Assembly (NCBI GenBank): GCA_050246115.1 | Contig: JBFWWP010000027.1 | Location: forward strand, 15,179 to 79,178 | Origin: JBFWWP01 sp050246115 | Lineage (GTDB): Bacteria > Planctomycetota > UBA8108 > UBA1146 > JAJFFE01 | DNA length: 64,000 nt | Direction of reading: 5' to 3' | Shown: in pieces, positions 9,146 to 18,713 of the stretch | Position numbering within the stretch: position 1 is the stretch's first letter | Layout: each line of letters opens with the position of its first letter | The notes under the pieces: generated by a model | The model's input: the letters and a program-made list of their open reading frames with translations, nothing else | Told to the model about the DNA's origin: nothing | The model's database searches: none | Program-made: the position numbers and the translations under genes

Positions 9146-9683
9146 TCCGAAGCGCCCACGGGCACGGGGAAGCTAACGCCGAGGCACTCCCGAGCGCAAG
9201 CGCGCCGGGCACTCGGTCGAGGAATCCCGCGCCTTCGAGCGCTGCGGGTGGGCGTCCGGGAGTTCGAACTTGGTGGCGCGAGTGCGGGGGACGCGTGAGG
9301 GAGAGTGGAAAACCGGAGCTCGAGCGGACCCTAGGGGGGACTAGGTCATGGGGTAGGGAAGAGAAAGGGTGGGCACTCTCGGGGAGGTCCGCCTTGCTCC
9401 GGTTTGGTTCGGAGTGCGGAGCAAGCCGAGGTCCCAGTCGTCGCGACTCGCCGAGGGTTCGTCGAAAGTCCCGCCCCAGCTGTGAGATGACGCCGCTTCA
9501 GTCCGGCGGCCGGGTCAGCCGCGCGGGGGGGTACCAACGTCCGGCGCCGGACGATCGTCCGGCGGCGGACGGCGGGGTGAGCTCGCGCCTTGTCGCTGCC
9601 CGAACTCAACGACGTCAAGCTCAACGACGTCAAAGCTCAGCGACGTCAAAGCTCAGCGACGGCGCGCACCCGAAGGAACCCGG
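9146..9683. other. intergenic region, no gene seen
   Basis: About 540 bases between two minus-strand genes. Apart from the short tandem repeat listed separately and a local palindromic run (GCCGGACGATCGTCCGGC near 9544) I see no gene, RNA or terminator. Confidence 0.45.
9605..9660. repeat. tandem repeat, 16-bp unit
   Basis: Three and a half copies of CTCARCGACGTCAAAG (units at 9605, 9620, 9636 and partial 9652; the first is 15 bp). Each carries the palindrome GACGTC. It lies just downstream of the amidase gene on the minus strand. Confidence 0.8.
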
Positions 9684-10973
9684 TCAATGGTGGTCTGGGT
9701 GTGAGGAGGCGCGTGCGAATCGGGCTCGAGGTTCGTCGCTCCGGTCGTCGGCCAACAGCGCCGGCAAGAGCCGCAGCAGGTTGCGCCCCGGGCAGCTGGT
9801 GAACTCGAGACCAGCGGTCTTCTTCAAGCCTTGGTGAGTGTGGACGGTGCTCGCGGATAGAGAGTACTTCGCCCGCAGCGACCCAATGAGGCGCTTGAGG
9901 GCAGCGAGCTGCGCCCTCGGGGGCTCGCTCTCATCGAAGTTCCCGATCAGGGCGATGCCGACATTGCCCTCGTTGGCGCTTGGGCTACCCGCATGGGCAC
10001 CTTGGAAACGCACCGGGCGACCTTCCCAAACGCCGCCGTTCGGGTCGATCAGATAGTGGTACGCGAGGTCGGCCCAGCCCTTGTGCTTCTGGTGCGACTT
10101 CTGCAGGCGGAGGAGGTACGCCTTGACGTCCGTTGCACTCGTGAGCGTCGGGACGTTGGGCTCACCGGTGTGATGGATCGTGATCCGCTTCACCTTGCCC
10201 ATCTGCTTCACGTTGTCGCCGGTCGACTTCGCACCCCACGTCGGCCGCGCATGGATGCTGACGAGTTGCGCTACCGGTGTCGTCGTTTCGCGGGGGCGTT
10301 CGGGAGTTGGCTTTACCGGTGTCGGCATCGGCTCCGGCTCGGGCACCGGCGGCAGAATGCGGTTGCGCCAGCGAGCGTACTCGGGCCACGACGTGGATCC
10401 GGCGAGTTCACGGTAGAACTTTGCTTCCGGAGATCCGTCGCGTTCGTGCAGTAGCGCCAGGAGGGAGGCGCTGCGACTTCGGGTCGGTCCGTCGGGCATG
10501 TATTGGATCGCGATCTCCAAGTGCCGGCGAGCTCGGTCGAACTCGCCGAGTTGGAGACACGAGTCAGCCAGTAGCAACTCGACGTCGGCCGTTTCGGGAG
10601 TGCCGACGAGCAACGTACGCGCTCGCTCGAGGCCGACCACCGCGGCTTCGTGCCGACCCTCCGCCAGGTCGCAACGGGCGAGCCCCAGGAAACCCTGACC
10701 CCGAACGCGCGCTGCGTGAAGCGGTTCGGTGGCCCGTTGGAAGTGGGAGCGGGCGCCGGCTAAGTCTTCGTTCTGGAGAGCGGTGTAGCCTCTCTCGAGA
10801 GTGATGTGCCGAGCCGTTCCGCGGCCTCCGGTCGTGTTGCACCCGGCGGTCCACGTGCACGCGAGCCCGAGCAGGGCCAGGCCAAATCCAGAGCGATGGA
10901 GCAGTACTCGGATGCCCCCGGCCGGTCGTGCCGAGCGCCGCCAACCGGCGGGCGCAAGTTCTCGACCCCCCAA
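9684..10973 (-). CDS. lipoprotein N-acetylmuramoyl-L-alanine amidase (amidase_2) with TPR region
   Basis: A 429-residue protein. A lipobox-like segment (LACTWTAGC) puts a candidate lipidated Cys45 after a hydrophobic stretch; the n-region is long, so the start could be further in. Residues 55-200 form TPR-like helices (tetratricopeptide-style ARSHFQRA, GQGFLGLARCDLAEGRHEAA). A Pro/Thr-rich linker leads to an amidase_2/PGRP domain (about 235-410) with ITIHHTGE, YHYLIDPNGGVWEGRP, GNVGIALIGNF, a THQGL histidine and SCPG, the expected zinc ligands. It would cleave the MurNAc-L-Ala bond of peptidoglycan; Planctomycetota do have peptidoglycan. Attached to a membrane if the lipobox is used. Confidence 0.85.
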   Translation of the reverse strand: MGGRELAPAGWRRSARPAGGIRVLLHRSGFGLALLGLACTWTAGCNTTGGRGTARHITLERGYTALQNEDLAGARSHFQRATEPLHAARVRGQGFLGLARCDLAEGRHEAAVVGLERARTLLVGTPETADVELLLADSCLQLGEFDRARRHLEIAIQYMPDGPTRSRSASLLALLHERDGSPEAKFYRELAGSTSWPEYARWRNRILPPVPEPEPMPTPVKPTPERPRETTTPVAQLVSIHARPTWGAKSTGDNVKQMGKVKRITIHHTGEPNVPTLTSATDVKAYLLRLQKSHQKHKGWADLAYHYLIDPNGGVWEGRPVRFQGAHAGSPSANEGNVGIALIGNFDESEPPRAQLAALKRLIGSLRAKYSLSASTVHTHQGLKKTAGLEFTSCPGRNLLRLLPALLADDRSDEPRARFARASSHPDHH

Positions 10974-11256
10974 AGTGGTTCCTCCCCTATGACCGTCCGG
11001 TGCGAAACCGTACGGCGTTGACCGAGCGGCGTACTCGGGCGACCCGGGCTTTGACCCGGCGATCGAACCGCGGAGTCTAACAGAACCCGGTCGGGTGGGG
11101 AACGAGACGGTCAGAACATCTGTGTGGAGCTCGGCGCCCCGACGGGCCCTTTCTCGGGTGGATGTCGTGTTCAGTGAATGTTAGGGTCCTTGCGGCCGGT
11201 GGGGACGGCGCCGCGTCACGGTTGTCCGACAGTTTGGCGAGGGGGGAGGCCTGGCG

Positions 11257-13692
11257 ATGATCGAACACTCTTCGACGGTGACGGTGGCCCTCGAGTCCAT
11301 CCGCCGGCAGCTGATCGAGTCCGATGAGATTCGCGAGGTGCGCACGGTTCCGGCCCGGGCGGCGCGCCCGGCGACTCGCGTTCCCGACCTCGAGGCGCGG
11401 TTGCTCGAGCACCTACGCGACCAGGGCACGTGGCCGCTGTGGACCCACCAGGTGGCGGCGATCGAAGCGGCCCTTCGCGGCGAGCACGTCGTCATTGCCT
11501 CGTCGACCGCCAGTGGGAAGACGCTCTGTTACAACCTTCCGGTCTTCGACTCGATCCTACGGCGTGCGAATACGTATGCGCTGTACCTGTTCCCGACCAA
11601 AGCGCTCGCGCAAGACCAGATGCGCAGCGTGAACGAGCTGATCGAAGCGCTGGGCATCGCTGCGGAGGCCGGAGTGTACGATGGCGACACCGAGCCCGTC
11701 CTACGAAAGCGGCTGCGCAAGAACGGTAGGCTGATCCTGACGAATCCGGACATGCTGCACGCCGCGATCTTGCCGCATCACGGGGGTTGGGCCGGACTGT
11801 TTGCGAACCTCCAGTACGTCATCGTCGATGAGTTGCACACGCTCCGCGGGATCTTCGGTTCGCACGTGGGCAACGTGTTGCGACGCCTCCGCAGGATCGC
11901 GCGCCACTACGGGTCGAACCCGACCTTCATTGCCGCGTCGGCGACCATTGCCAATCCCGGAGCCCATGCCAGCCAGCTCCTTGGTTTGCCGGTGCGGGTC
12001 GTCGAGGATGACGGCGCCCCCCGAGGCAACAAGACCTTCGTGCTTTGGAACCCGCCGCTGTTTCGACGCGATGATGGAAGCTCGTTTCGCAAAGGGGCAC
12101 CGTCGGCGGCAGTACGGATCCTCCCCGAGCTCATTCGCAACGGGGTCAAGACGATCTGCTTCGGGCGCAGCCGTAACACCGTTGAGCTCATTCTCCGCTA
12201 CATTCGTGAGCGGAATCGGCATCGCACCGGCTACGAGCAGATCGGTGCGAGCGTCGAAGCCTATCGCGGCGGCTATCTTCCCAGCGAGCGACGCGCGATC
12301 GAGTCACGCCTCTTCTCCGGGGAACTCGGCGGAGTGGTCTCGACCAGCGCACTCGAACTCGGCATCGATATCGGCGGGCTCGATGGGTGCGTCATCGCCG
12401 GCTGGCCGGGCAGCGTTTGCTCCTTCCTGCAGCAGGCGGGTCGGGCTGGGCGTCGGCGCGACGACTCGGTGGTGTTCTTGATCGCCGGGCAGGAGCCCGT
12501 GGATCAGTACTTCATGCGGCACCCCGAGGCGCTCTTCGAACGCAACCCCGAGAACGCCGTCTCCGAGTGGAGCAATCCCTACATCTTGGTGCGACACTTG
12601 GTCTGCGCCGCCTATGAGTTGCCCTTGAGTGAGCGCGACGAGGATCTCTTCGGCGAGGATCTGGTGCCGATGCTGCGATTGCTCGAAGAAGAGAAGAAGC
12701 TCCGCGGCGGCGGTGACTTCTGGTACATGGTCGGCGAAGGCTATCCAGCAGCCGATGTGAAGCTGAGAACGGCCACGGACGAGAACTTCACCATCTTCGA
12801 GATCGGTGAGCAGAAGGTGGTCGGAGAGCTCGACTACGTGGCCGCGATGCTCTCGCTCTATGAGCAGGCCATCTACATTCATCGCACCGAGACCTTCATC
12901 GTCGAGGAGATGGACTGGAAGAACCAGTTGGTGAAGATCCGACGCACCGAGACGGGCTACTATACGCAGGCACTCTGCCAGAAGCGCGTCACCGTACGTG
13001 AGGTCTGGGAGGAACGACCCGTGCAAGGAGGGGAACTGCAGCTCGCCGAGGTCGACGTCGTCACCCACATCACCGGATTCAAGAAGGTGCGTTTTCACAC
13101 GCTCGAGAACATCGGTTACGGCAAGATCGAGCTGCCGCCCCTGGAGTTGGACACGGTCTCCCTGGTGCTCGATCTCTCGGCCGAGACGTTGCGCGCGGCG
13201 GATCCGTACGGCCCCGACTTTCTCCGTTCGGGACTCCACGGGATCGCACGGGTCTTTCGCGAGATGCTGTCGATTCGATCCATGTGTGATCCCGCCGACT
13301 TGGATACGTTCGTCGATGGCGCGCGGATCTACGTGTACGATCTCTACCCGGGAGGCATCGGTTACTCGGAAGTCGGTTTCGAGCACTATCGAGCGGTGCT
13401 CGAAGAGACTCTCGAGGCCGTGCGCGAGTGCCCGTGTGACGCCGGCTGTCCATCGTGTGTGCTCCCGGGCAGCACGCGCGTCGAGTCCTACATGGAGCCC
13501 GCCATTCTCGAGTATCCCTACCCGAAGGAAGCGACTCGCTTCTTGCTCCACATCCTCCTCGGGCTCGAAGCGTATCCACCGCAGTTGCAGCCGGTAGCGC
13601 TTTCCCCGAGCGCGCCGTCGGTGGAGCCGATCCGGCGCCTCGACCCCAGGGTCGAGCGCAAGGTTCGCAAGGCTGCGCGGCGGCCCGAATGA
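11257..13692 (+). CDS. mrfA: MrfA-like DEAD/DEAH helicase with C-terminal zinc module (DUF1998 type)
   Basis: An 811-residue superfamily 2 helicase. Walker A is SSTASGKT (about residues 81-89), motif II is VDELH (about 190-194), motif III SATIANP, and motif VI QQAGRAGRR. The C-terminal third matches the DUF1998 region of the YprA/MrfA family and has a Cys cluster CPCDAGCPSC (about 725-735) that would bind zinc. In Bacillus subtilis MrfA works with the exonuclease MrfB in repair of mitomycin C damage. Here the next gene overlaps by 4 nt and is the matching exonuclease, which strongly supports the call. A strong ribosome site (GGGGGGAGG) precedes the ATG. Confidence 0.9.
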   Translation: MIEHSSTVTVALESIRRQLIESDEIREVRTVPARAARPATRVPDLEARLLEHLRDQGTWPLWTHQVAAIEAALRGEHVVIASSTASGKTLCYNLPVFDSILRRANTYALYLFPTKALAQDQMRSVNELIEALGIAAEAGVYDGDTEPVLRKRLRKNGRLILTNPDMLHAAILPHHGGWAGLFANLQYVIVDELHTLRGIFGSHVGNVLRRLRRIARHYGSNPTFIAASATIANPGAHASQLLGLPVRVVEDDGAPRGNKTFVLWNPPLFRRDDGSSFRKGAPSAAVRILPELIRNGVKTICFGRSRNTVELILRYIRERNRHRTGYEQIGASVEAYRGGYLPSERRAIESRLFSGELGGVVSTSALELGIDIGGLDGCVIAGWPGSVCSFLQQAGRAGRRRDDSVVFLIAGQEPVDQYFMRHPEALFERNPENAVSEWSNPYILVRHLVCAAYELPLSERDEDLFGEDLVPMLRLLEEEKKLRGGGDFWYMVGEGYPAADVKLRTATDENFTIFEIGEQKVVGELDYVAAMLSLYEQAIYIHRTETFIVEEMDWKNQLVKIRRTETGYYTQALCQKRVTVREVWEERPVQGGELQLAEVDVVTHITGFKKVRFHTLENIGYGKIELPPLELDTVSLVLDLSAETLRAADPYGPDFLRSGLHGIARVFREMLSIRSMCDPADLDTFVDGARIYVYDLYPGGIGYSEVGFEHYRAVLEETLEAVRECPCDAGCPSCVLPGSTRVESYMEPAILEYPYPKEATRFLLHILLGLEAYPPQLQPVALSPSAPSVEPIRRLDPRVERKVRKAARRPE

Positions 13693-14525
13693 CATCGCAA
13701 CGGCAGTCGTTGCGCCGGCGACTCGAGCGCGTCCGGCAGGCTCTCCGCGGCGACGCGCTTCGAACCGAGGCGCCGCACGCGTCGGGCGGCAGTTCGACGG
13801 TCGACGCTCGTACCCTCGACGTGGACGAAGTCCTGCATCCAGCAGAAGTCACGGCCGATCACTTCGCGCCGGGATTCGCGGGGTTCGTCGCCGCAGCGGG
13901 CGTCTCGGGTGCCCGCCTCGCGAGCGCAGAGTCGGCCCGACTCGGCGGCGACTCGGATGCGTTGTACTTCGACTTGGAGACGACCGGGCTCGGCTTGCGT
14001 GCTCGGATCTTCCTCACCGGCTGCTTGTGCTGGGAGGGGGGTGGGCTTCGCCTCCAGCAGGAGTTCGCGACGGACTTGGCGCAGGAGCGCGAGGTCCTCT
14101 CCCGACTTCGCGAGCGCATGGTGCGTCGTCCCCGCCTCATCACCTACAACGGTCGCTCGTTCGACGTGCCGCTGCTACGCCGTCGCTTGGCGTTTCACTC
14201 GTTGGAGCCGTTGCCGCCCGAACTCGTCGTCGAGGATCTCTTGCACCGGACCCGCCGGGCCCATGGAAAGGGGCTTCCCAATTGCCGGCTGAGCACCGTC
14301 GAGCGGCTACTCATCGGAAAGCTCCGGGAGGGCAAGGACATCTGTGGAGCCGAGGCGCCGCTGCGATTCCAAGACTTCTTGGCGACCGGGCGCCGCGAAC
14401 TCCTGGACCCCATCGTCTATCACAACCGAATCGATCTCACGACGCTGGTGGCGCTCCGTTGGCTGCTGGACCGCGATGCGGAGGACAAGTCCCCAACCCA
14501 GGATTCCCTGGGGATGGACTCCTGA
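13689..14525 (+). CDS. mrfB: MrfB-like DnaQ-fold (DEDD) exonuclease
   Basis: A 278-residue RNase-H-like exonuclease (YprB family). The DEDD residues are visible: Asp95 and Glu97 in YFDLETTG, Asp159 in ITYNGRSFDVPLL and Asp249 in VYHNRIDLTTLV. The open frame extends far upstream, but the ATG at 13689 overlaps the mrfA stop (ATGA) and is the natural start. In B. subtilis the metal-dependent exonuclease MrfB acts downstream of MrfA on crosslink or mitomycin C lesions. Inferred to do the same here as a two-gene repair unit. Confidence 0.88.
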   Translation: MTSQRQSLRRRLERVRQALRGDALRTEAPHASGGSSTVDARTLDVDEVLHPAEVTADHFAPGFAGFVAAAGVSGARLASAESARLGGDSDALYFDLETTGLGLRARIFLTGCLCWEGGGLRLQQEFATDLAQEREVLSRLRERMVRRPRLITYNGRSFDVPLLRRRLAFHSLEPLPPELVVEDLLHRTRRAHGKGLPNCRLSTVERLLIGKLREGKDICGAEAPLRFQDFLATGRRELLDPIVYHNRIDLTTLVALRWLLDRDAEDKSPTQDSLGMDS

Positions 14526-14584
14526 CGGGTGCTGCGCCCCGGTACCATGCTGGCGGGTTGGACCGATGACGTCGGGAGGGAGCC

Positions 14585-15142
14585 ATGAAGTCAGTCGAGG
14601 CGGGGAGCTTCTTGATTGCTGGGCCTGGTCTGCAGGACCCCAACTTCTGCCGAGCCGTGGTGCTGCTCTGCGACCACAACGAAGACGGGTCACTGGGTTT
14701 GATCGTCAATCGGCCCCTGCGAACGCGACTCGCCGAGGTGTTCCCCGAGCTTTCGGGCGAGTCGCAGTTGGGTTATCTGCACAGCGGTGGTCCGGTCGAG
14801 ACCCAGCGGGTCATGGCACTTCGACGAAGTGGGCAGGGGCACGAGACCGACCACAACGTCGTCGAACAGCTGAAGCTGGTCGTCGCGGTGGACGAACTCG
14901 TCACGGAACTGACCCTCGATTCAGGGTCGTTTCACGACGTTCGCTTCTTCGTCGGCTATGCGGGCTGGGGGCGCGGCCAACTAGCGAACGAGCTGAAGGA
15001 AGGTGCCTGGATCACGCGCCCCGCCACGTCCGCACTCGTGTTCGACGTGCCGCCCGCACAGATCTGGTCGCGCGCGTTGCGCGAACTCGGTGGCTACTAC
15101 GCACTCCTCGCCGAGATGCCCCTCGATCCCGACCTGAACTGA
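14585..15142 (+). CDS. algH: YqgE/AlgH family protein (DUF179)
   Basis: A 185-residue protein matching YqgE/AlgH end to end: the opening GSFLIAGPGLQDPNFCRAVV, the conserved GSLGLIVNRPL, the GGPVE segment and FFVGYAGWGRGQLANEL. Length is normal for the family. AlgH was linked to alginate regulation in Pseudomonas, but the biochemical role of the family is unsettled. It is 59 bp downstream of mrfB on the same strand and may be in the same transcript. A GGAGGG ribosome site precedes the ATG. Confidence 0.9.
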   Translation: MKSVEAGSFLIAGPGLQDPNFCRAVVLLCDHNEDGSLGLIVNRPLRTRLAEVFPELSGESQLGYLHSGGPVETQRVMALRRSGQGHETDHNVVEQLKLVVAVDELVTELTLDSGSFHDVRFFVGYAGWGRGQLANELKEGAWITRPATSALVFDVPPAQIWSRALRELGGYYALLAEMPLDPDLN

Positions 15143-15221
15143 CGTGCCGCCCGACCCACCGCCGTCTTCCGCATTGATCCGTCGTTGCTGCAACCTCACG
15201 ACCCCCGCACCCCTCTAGTCC

Positions 15222-15325
15222 TCGCGCGCTCGGGGAGCGCGGACAGGCTGATTGCGCTCCGGGCGGTACTCTTGTCTCCGAGAGCGGCGCCAGATTGCGG
15301 CTCACAGCCTGTCCGCGATCGAAGC
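15222..15325. repeat. diverged dispersed repeat, split into inverted halves
   Basis: The GGGGAGCGCGGACAGGCTG at about 15232 and the CAGCCTGTCCGCGATCG at about 15305 match the core of the 25.6-26.0 kb array, in opposite orientations about 70 bp apart, so the segment can form a large hairpin. It separates the convergent algH and cyclophilin genes. Confidence 0.5.
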
Positions 15326-15329
15326 AGGT

Positions 15330-16118
15330 TTACTCGACGGAGATCCAGCTACGCTCGATCACGAGCTTCTCGGACGGGCGGCCGCCGGCGCTTCCGCGCT
15401 GCTCGAACGCATCGAGCGTCTCGAGGCCTTCCACGACCTGACCGAACACCGAGTAGCCACCCGAGTAGGTCGTTTCGTCGGTTGCAGGGTTCTTCGTGAC
15501 CTTCGGGTCGAGCGATGGATACGGTTTGAACATCAAGAAGAACTGACTGCCGTCGCTGTTCCCGCCTCCGGAGTTCGCCGTCGAAGCCACCCCCTTGCGG
15601 TCGTGCTTGGTTTTCTCCGAGATCTCGAGCCCCAAGCGGTACGCCGGTCCGCCGCGCCCAGAACCGAACGGGCACCCACCCTGAGCCATGAACCCGGGGA
15701 TCACTCGGTGGAAGGTGAGTCCATCATAGAAGCCCAGGAGCGACAGGAACATGAAGTGAGTGACGTGCTTGGGCGCGAGCACAGGGTCGAGCTGGATCTT
15801 CACGCTGCCGTGGTTGGTTTGGAGATGCCAGTAGTAGGTCGCGCCGGGGGTGAAGACCACACTGGGAGGGGGGCCCGGAACCAGAGGCTTCCACCCGTCG
15901 CGGGATCGGTCGAGCTTGCCGGCCGCTTCGAGTTCGCCGATGTGTTTGTGGAGCGCACGGACGGCGGGATCCGCGGCGGCCTTGTCCGGCTTTGCTTCTT
16001 CTTTCTTGGGGCCGGTCTCGGGACGGGGCTTGGGCTGCGTCTCTTGCGCGACCGCCAACTGCAGGGTGAGGGCGGTGAGGATCGCACCGAGCACCGTGAG
16101 GGAGGTTCGTTGGGTCAT
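15330..16118 (-). CDS. exported cyclophilin-type peptidyl-prolyl isomerase
   Basis: A 262-residue protein with a signal peptide (residues 1-24, cleavage near LAVAQ). A Lys/Pro-rich linker leads to a cyclophilin domain (about 85-262): GSVKIQLDPVLAPKHVTHF, FHRVIPGFMAQGG (catalytic Arg in FHRV), GSQFFLMF and FGQVVEGLETLD are the family blocks. It would catalyse cis-trans proline isomerisation in the periplasm. The Gln-rich export signal and absence of a lipobox suggest a soluble periplasmic form. It is convergent with algH. Confidence 0.9.
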   Translation of the reverse strand: MTQRTSLTVLGAILTALTLQLAVAQETQPKPRPETGPKKEEAKPDKAAADPAVRALHKHIGELEAAGKLDRSRDGWKPLVPGPPPSVVFTPGATYYWHLQTNHGSVKIQLDPVLAPKHVTHFMFLSLLGFYDGLTFHRVIPGFMAQGGCPFGSGRGGPAYRLGLEISEKTKHDRKGVASTANSGGGNSDGSQFFLMFKPYPSLDPKVTKNPATDETTYSGGYSVFGQVVEGLETLDAFEQRGSAGGRPSEKLVIERSWISVE

Positions 16119-16348
16119 GCTGCTCTTCTCTCTTCCGTTGGGCTTGCCGGGCTGGCGCGCTCGCGGGCAGAGGGGCCGGCCCGCTCTCGCAACACGCGAA
16201 CGAACGAGCCGGGGAGCCTATTCATCGATGAGCCGGCTTTCAACCCCGAGCGCGCCGTCGACGGCCTGCAAGCAGGTCTGGCTCGCCGAGGCAACGGAGG
16301 TTCACCACCGACAGGACTTCGTCTCCGAGCGTGCCGCGATAACGCGAA

Positions 16349-16390
16349 CCAGGCCCAAACCAAACGCTTCTGCGCTCGGTTTGGGCCTGG
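16349..16390 (-). terminator. stem-loop terminator of the secreted propeller protein
   Basis: A perfect 13-bp inverted repeat (16349-16361 with 16378-16390, CCAGGCCCAAACC) with a 16-nt loop, 20 bases beyond the stop codon of the minus-strand gene at 16410. On the minus strand only a weak T-rich stretch follows, so it could also act as a 3' stabilising hairpin. Confidence 0.7.
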
Positions 16391-16409
16391 TCTCGTACCG
16401 CAAGGGCGT

Positions 16410-18713
16410 CTACGGGCAGGACGCGAACGTCGTGCAGGTCAGGATACTGGGCGTCATGTCGGTGCCGCACAGCGGGAAAGGCGGCGCCGGCTGGGTTCCT
16501 GCGATGCCGAAGATCCCGTTGAGCAGGACCGGGACGTCCGCGACGTTGATCTGACCGTCGTCGTTCACGTCGGCCGCGTCCTGGCACGGAAGGTTCGTGT
16601 TGATCCCGAAAATGAAGTTGAGGATCCGCGAAACGTCGGAGATCTCTACCTGGCCATTGTCGTTGGCATCGCCGCGCCGCAGCTGGGTTCCACCGCCCGC
16701 GAGGCTGATCTCGTAGATCGCATTCGTGTCGTTGCCGACGATGTACTCCGCAGGAGAGCCGCCGCTACCGGTCGCGGTCCAGGCCACGCCGTTCACGAAC
16801 GCGGACGACGTCGTGGAGTCCAACGGGATCGAGGTAACCACGGTGCCGTCGGTGATGATGCGGACGATTTGGTTCACATGGCTAGCACTCGAAGGAGCCG
16901 CGGGTACGTCCAGCGCAACCAAGTTGGCGTCGCTCACCACCGCCACGCCGTTCCCGAAGCCCGAGCCGCTCCCCAGACCCAGTTGCGCGAAGGTGATCAC
17001 GTTCCCCGTGGTACTGCCGTTCGGATTGAACTCGAAGTAAACGTCCTCGGTGATGTCGGCAGCCCAGAACGTGTTCGTCAGCGCCGCGTAGCCGAAGTCG
17101 CCGATTACGCCGCCCGCCGGTGAGTTGACGGTCGAAGCCGGCGCGATCGTGTTACCGAGCAGGTCGGTTTCTTGCAGCCGACGGCTCGAGTCCATCCAGA
17201 ACAACGTGTCGGTCGTCGAGTTCCAAGCGAGACCCGTGGTGGTGCAAGGCTGGTTCGCGGCCGGGCCACAGTCGTCGAAGGGAGTCGCAATCGTGTTGAC
17301 CAGTACGAGTTCCTTGGTGTAGCGGTGGGTTACTCCCGAGTCGAGGTCCACGACATAGACGAGGCCCGCGTCGTCCGCCGGGTCGCCACCCACGAAACTG
17401 GGGGACTCGACCACGGTGATCGCCAAGGCGTCCTCACCGTTGTGCGGCGTCACGTTCACCAAGCGGCCGACGCCCACGAGCACGTTGCACTGGCGGTTGT
17501 CGACCAGGAAGGCCGTGGCATTCACGGTCGTGGCCTCGAGTTCGTAGACGTACTCACCGTCCGGGACCATGGTGTCGACGAAGCTGTGGGCACCAGGAGT
17601 CGTGTCCGCACCGGTCAGGATTGCCACGGACACAGGAGCCGCGAGGGAGCCTGCCTCGGACCGCAGGACCTCGATCGACATGTAAGGCCCGGGATTCGAC
17701 CAAGTCAGCGTGACGTCGTTGTTTTCGTCGGCGGTGCAGGTGAGGTTCGTCACGGTGGGGCTGTAGATCACGGTCGGGCTGCCGGTCGCGACGCGGACCT
17801 CGACCAGCTGATTCGAAGTGATGTCGAGGAAGAACTCGACCGCTGGACCGTCCGGGATCCCGTCCGGCGGAGCGGACGTGTCGGTGCCGCTGTTGGGTGT
17901 GTACGCGACACCCGTGACGTAACCTCCGAGCGAGTTGTCACCGTCGAGGCCGAAGTTCCGTCCCACTTCGGCACCCAGCGGCGTAACTCGCATCACCTGC
18001 GTGGCCCGCAACGCAACCGGTAGGCCGGTCGGCACATCGAAGAGCACGGGGTCCACCGCCGAACCTTCGGCAACCGTGAGCCCGGTGCCGAACACGCCGC
18101 CACCGAACCCGGTTTGACCGGGACTCGAGAAGCTGTTTCCGGTCAACGCGCCCATGTTGTTGAACTCGAAGCAGACATCGTTCTCGTAGTCGACGGCCCA
18201 GAAGGTGTCCGTGGTGGCGGAGTACGTCAGGTCGCCAATGTCGCCGCCGGCTGGGGAAGTGATGGGGAACGACGCGACGAGTCCACCGCTGTTGGTGGCC
18301 TTGACGAGCTGCTGTCCCGCCCCGTCGTCGACAATGTAGTACAACGCATCTTCGGTAGGGTGCCACTCGATCCCCGTGTAGAACCCGGCCCCGACGGGTC
18401 CGAAGAAGAACTGCGGAGGGAGCCCGATGTTCGACTTGGTGTAGCGGTACGTGATGCCGCTGAAAAGGTCCACCACCAAGACGAGCCCCGCGTCCTCGTT
18501 CACCGTGATCCCAAAGGGGAACTCCCCGGCGTGCGGGGTCGCCGATTGGAAGCAGCCGCCGAACGGGTTCACGCTAGCCGTGCACACCGCTCCGCTGGCC
18601 TGGCTCGACACACCGGTCCCGCAGAGGGTGAGCGCGAGGCCGAGGACGCCAAGCGCGCGGCATGTCGGGAGTTTCGGCAGACGGACTCGTTCAGCCATGG
18701 TCGGATCCTTCAT
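16410..18713 (-). CDS. secreted duplicated beta-propeller-like protein with dockerin-like C-terminus
   Basis: A 767-residue exported protein. The body is internally duplicated: residues about 55-290 and 420-655 share the pattern PHxGEFPFGITV / PHNGEDALAITV, VVDLFSGITYRYTK / VVDLDSGVTHRYTK, TDTFWAVDYENDVCFEFN / TNTFWAADITEDVYFEFN. This fits two NHL/SMP-30-like propeller halves, with an Fn3-like insert (about 315-410) between. The C-terminus is a dockerin-like pair (GDANDNGQVEISD and DVNDDGQINVAD). The second ATG (18698) gives a more typical signal peptide. Likely extracellular; ligand unknown. Confidence 0.75.
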   Translation of the reverse strand: MKDPTMAERVRLPKLPTCRALGVLGLALTLCGTGVSSQASGAVCTASVNPFGGCFQSATPHAGEFPFGITVNEDAGLVLVVDLFSGITYRYTKSNIGLPPQFFFGPVGAGFYTGIEWHPTEDALYYIVDDGAGQQLVKATNSGGLVASFPITSPAGGDIGDLTYSATTDTFWAVDYENDVCFEFNNMGALTGNSFSSPGQTGFGGGVFGTGLTVAEGSAVDPVLFDVPTGLPVALRATQVMRVTPLGAEVGRNFGLDGDNSLGGYVTGVAYTPNSGTDTSAPPDGIPDGPAVEFFLDITSNQLVEVRVATGSPTVIYSPTVTNLTCTADENNDVTLTWSNPGPYMSIEVLRSEAGSLAAPVSVAILTGADTTPGAHSFVDTMVPDGEYVYELEATTVNATAFLVDNRQCNVLVGVGRLVNVTPHNGEDALAITVVESPSFVGGDPADDAGLVYVVDLDSGVTHRYTKELVLVNTIATPFDDCGPAANQPCTTTGLAWNSTTDTLFWMDSSRRLQETDLLGNTIAPASTVNSPAGGVIGDFGYAALTNTFWAADITEDVYFEFNPNGSTTGNVITFAQLGLGSGSGFGNGVAVVSDANLVALDVPAAPSSASHVNQIVRIITDGTVVTSIPLDSTTSSAFVNGVAWTATGSGGSPAEYIVGNDTNAIYEISLAGGGTQLRRGDANDNGQVEISDVSRILNFIFGINTNLPCQDAADVNDDGQINVADVPVLLNGIFGIAGTQPAPPFPLCGTDMTPSILTCTTFASCP

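Noticed and set aside
15252..17123. A 623-residue open frame on the plus strand
   Set aside because: Antisense to the cyclophilin and the propeller protein; no domain can be seen.
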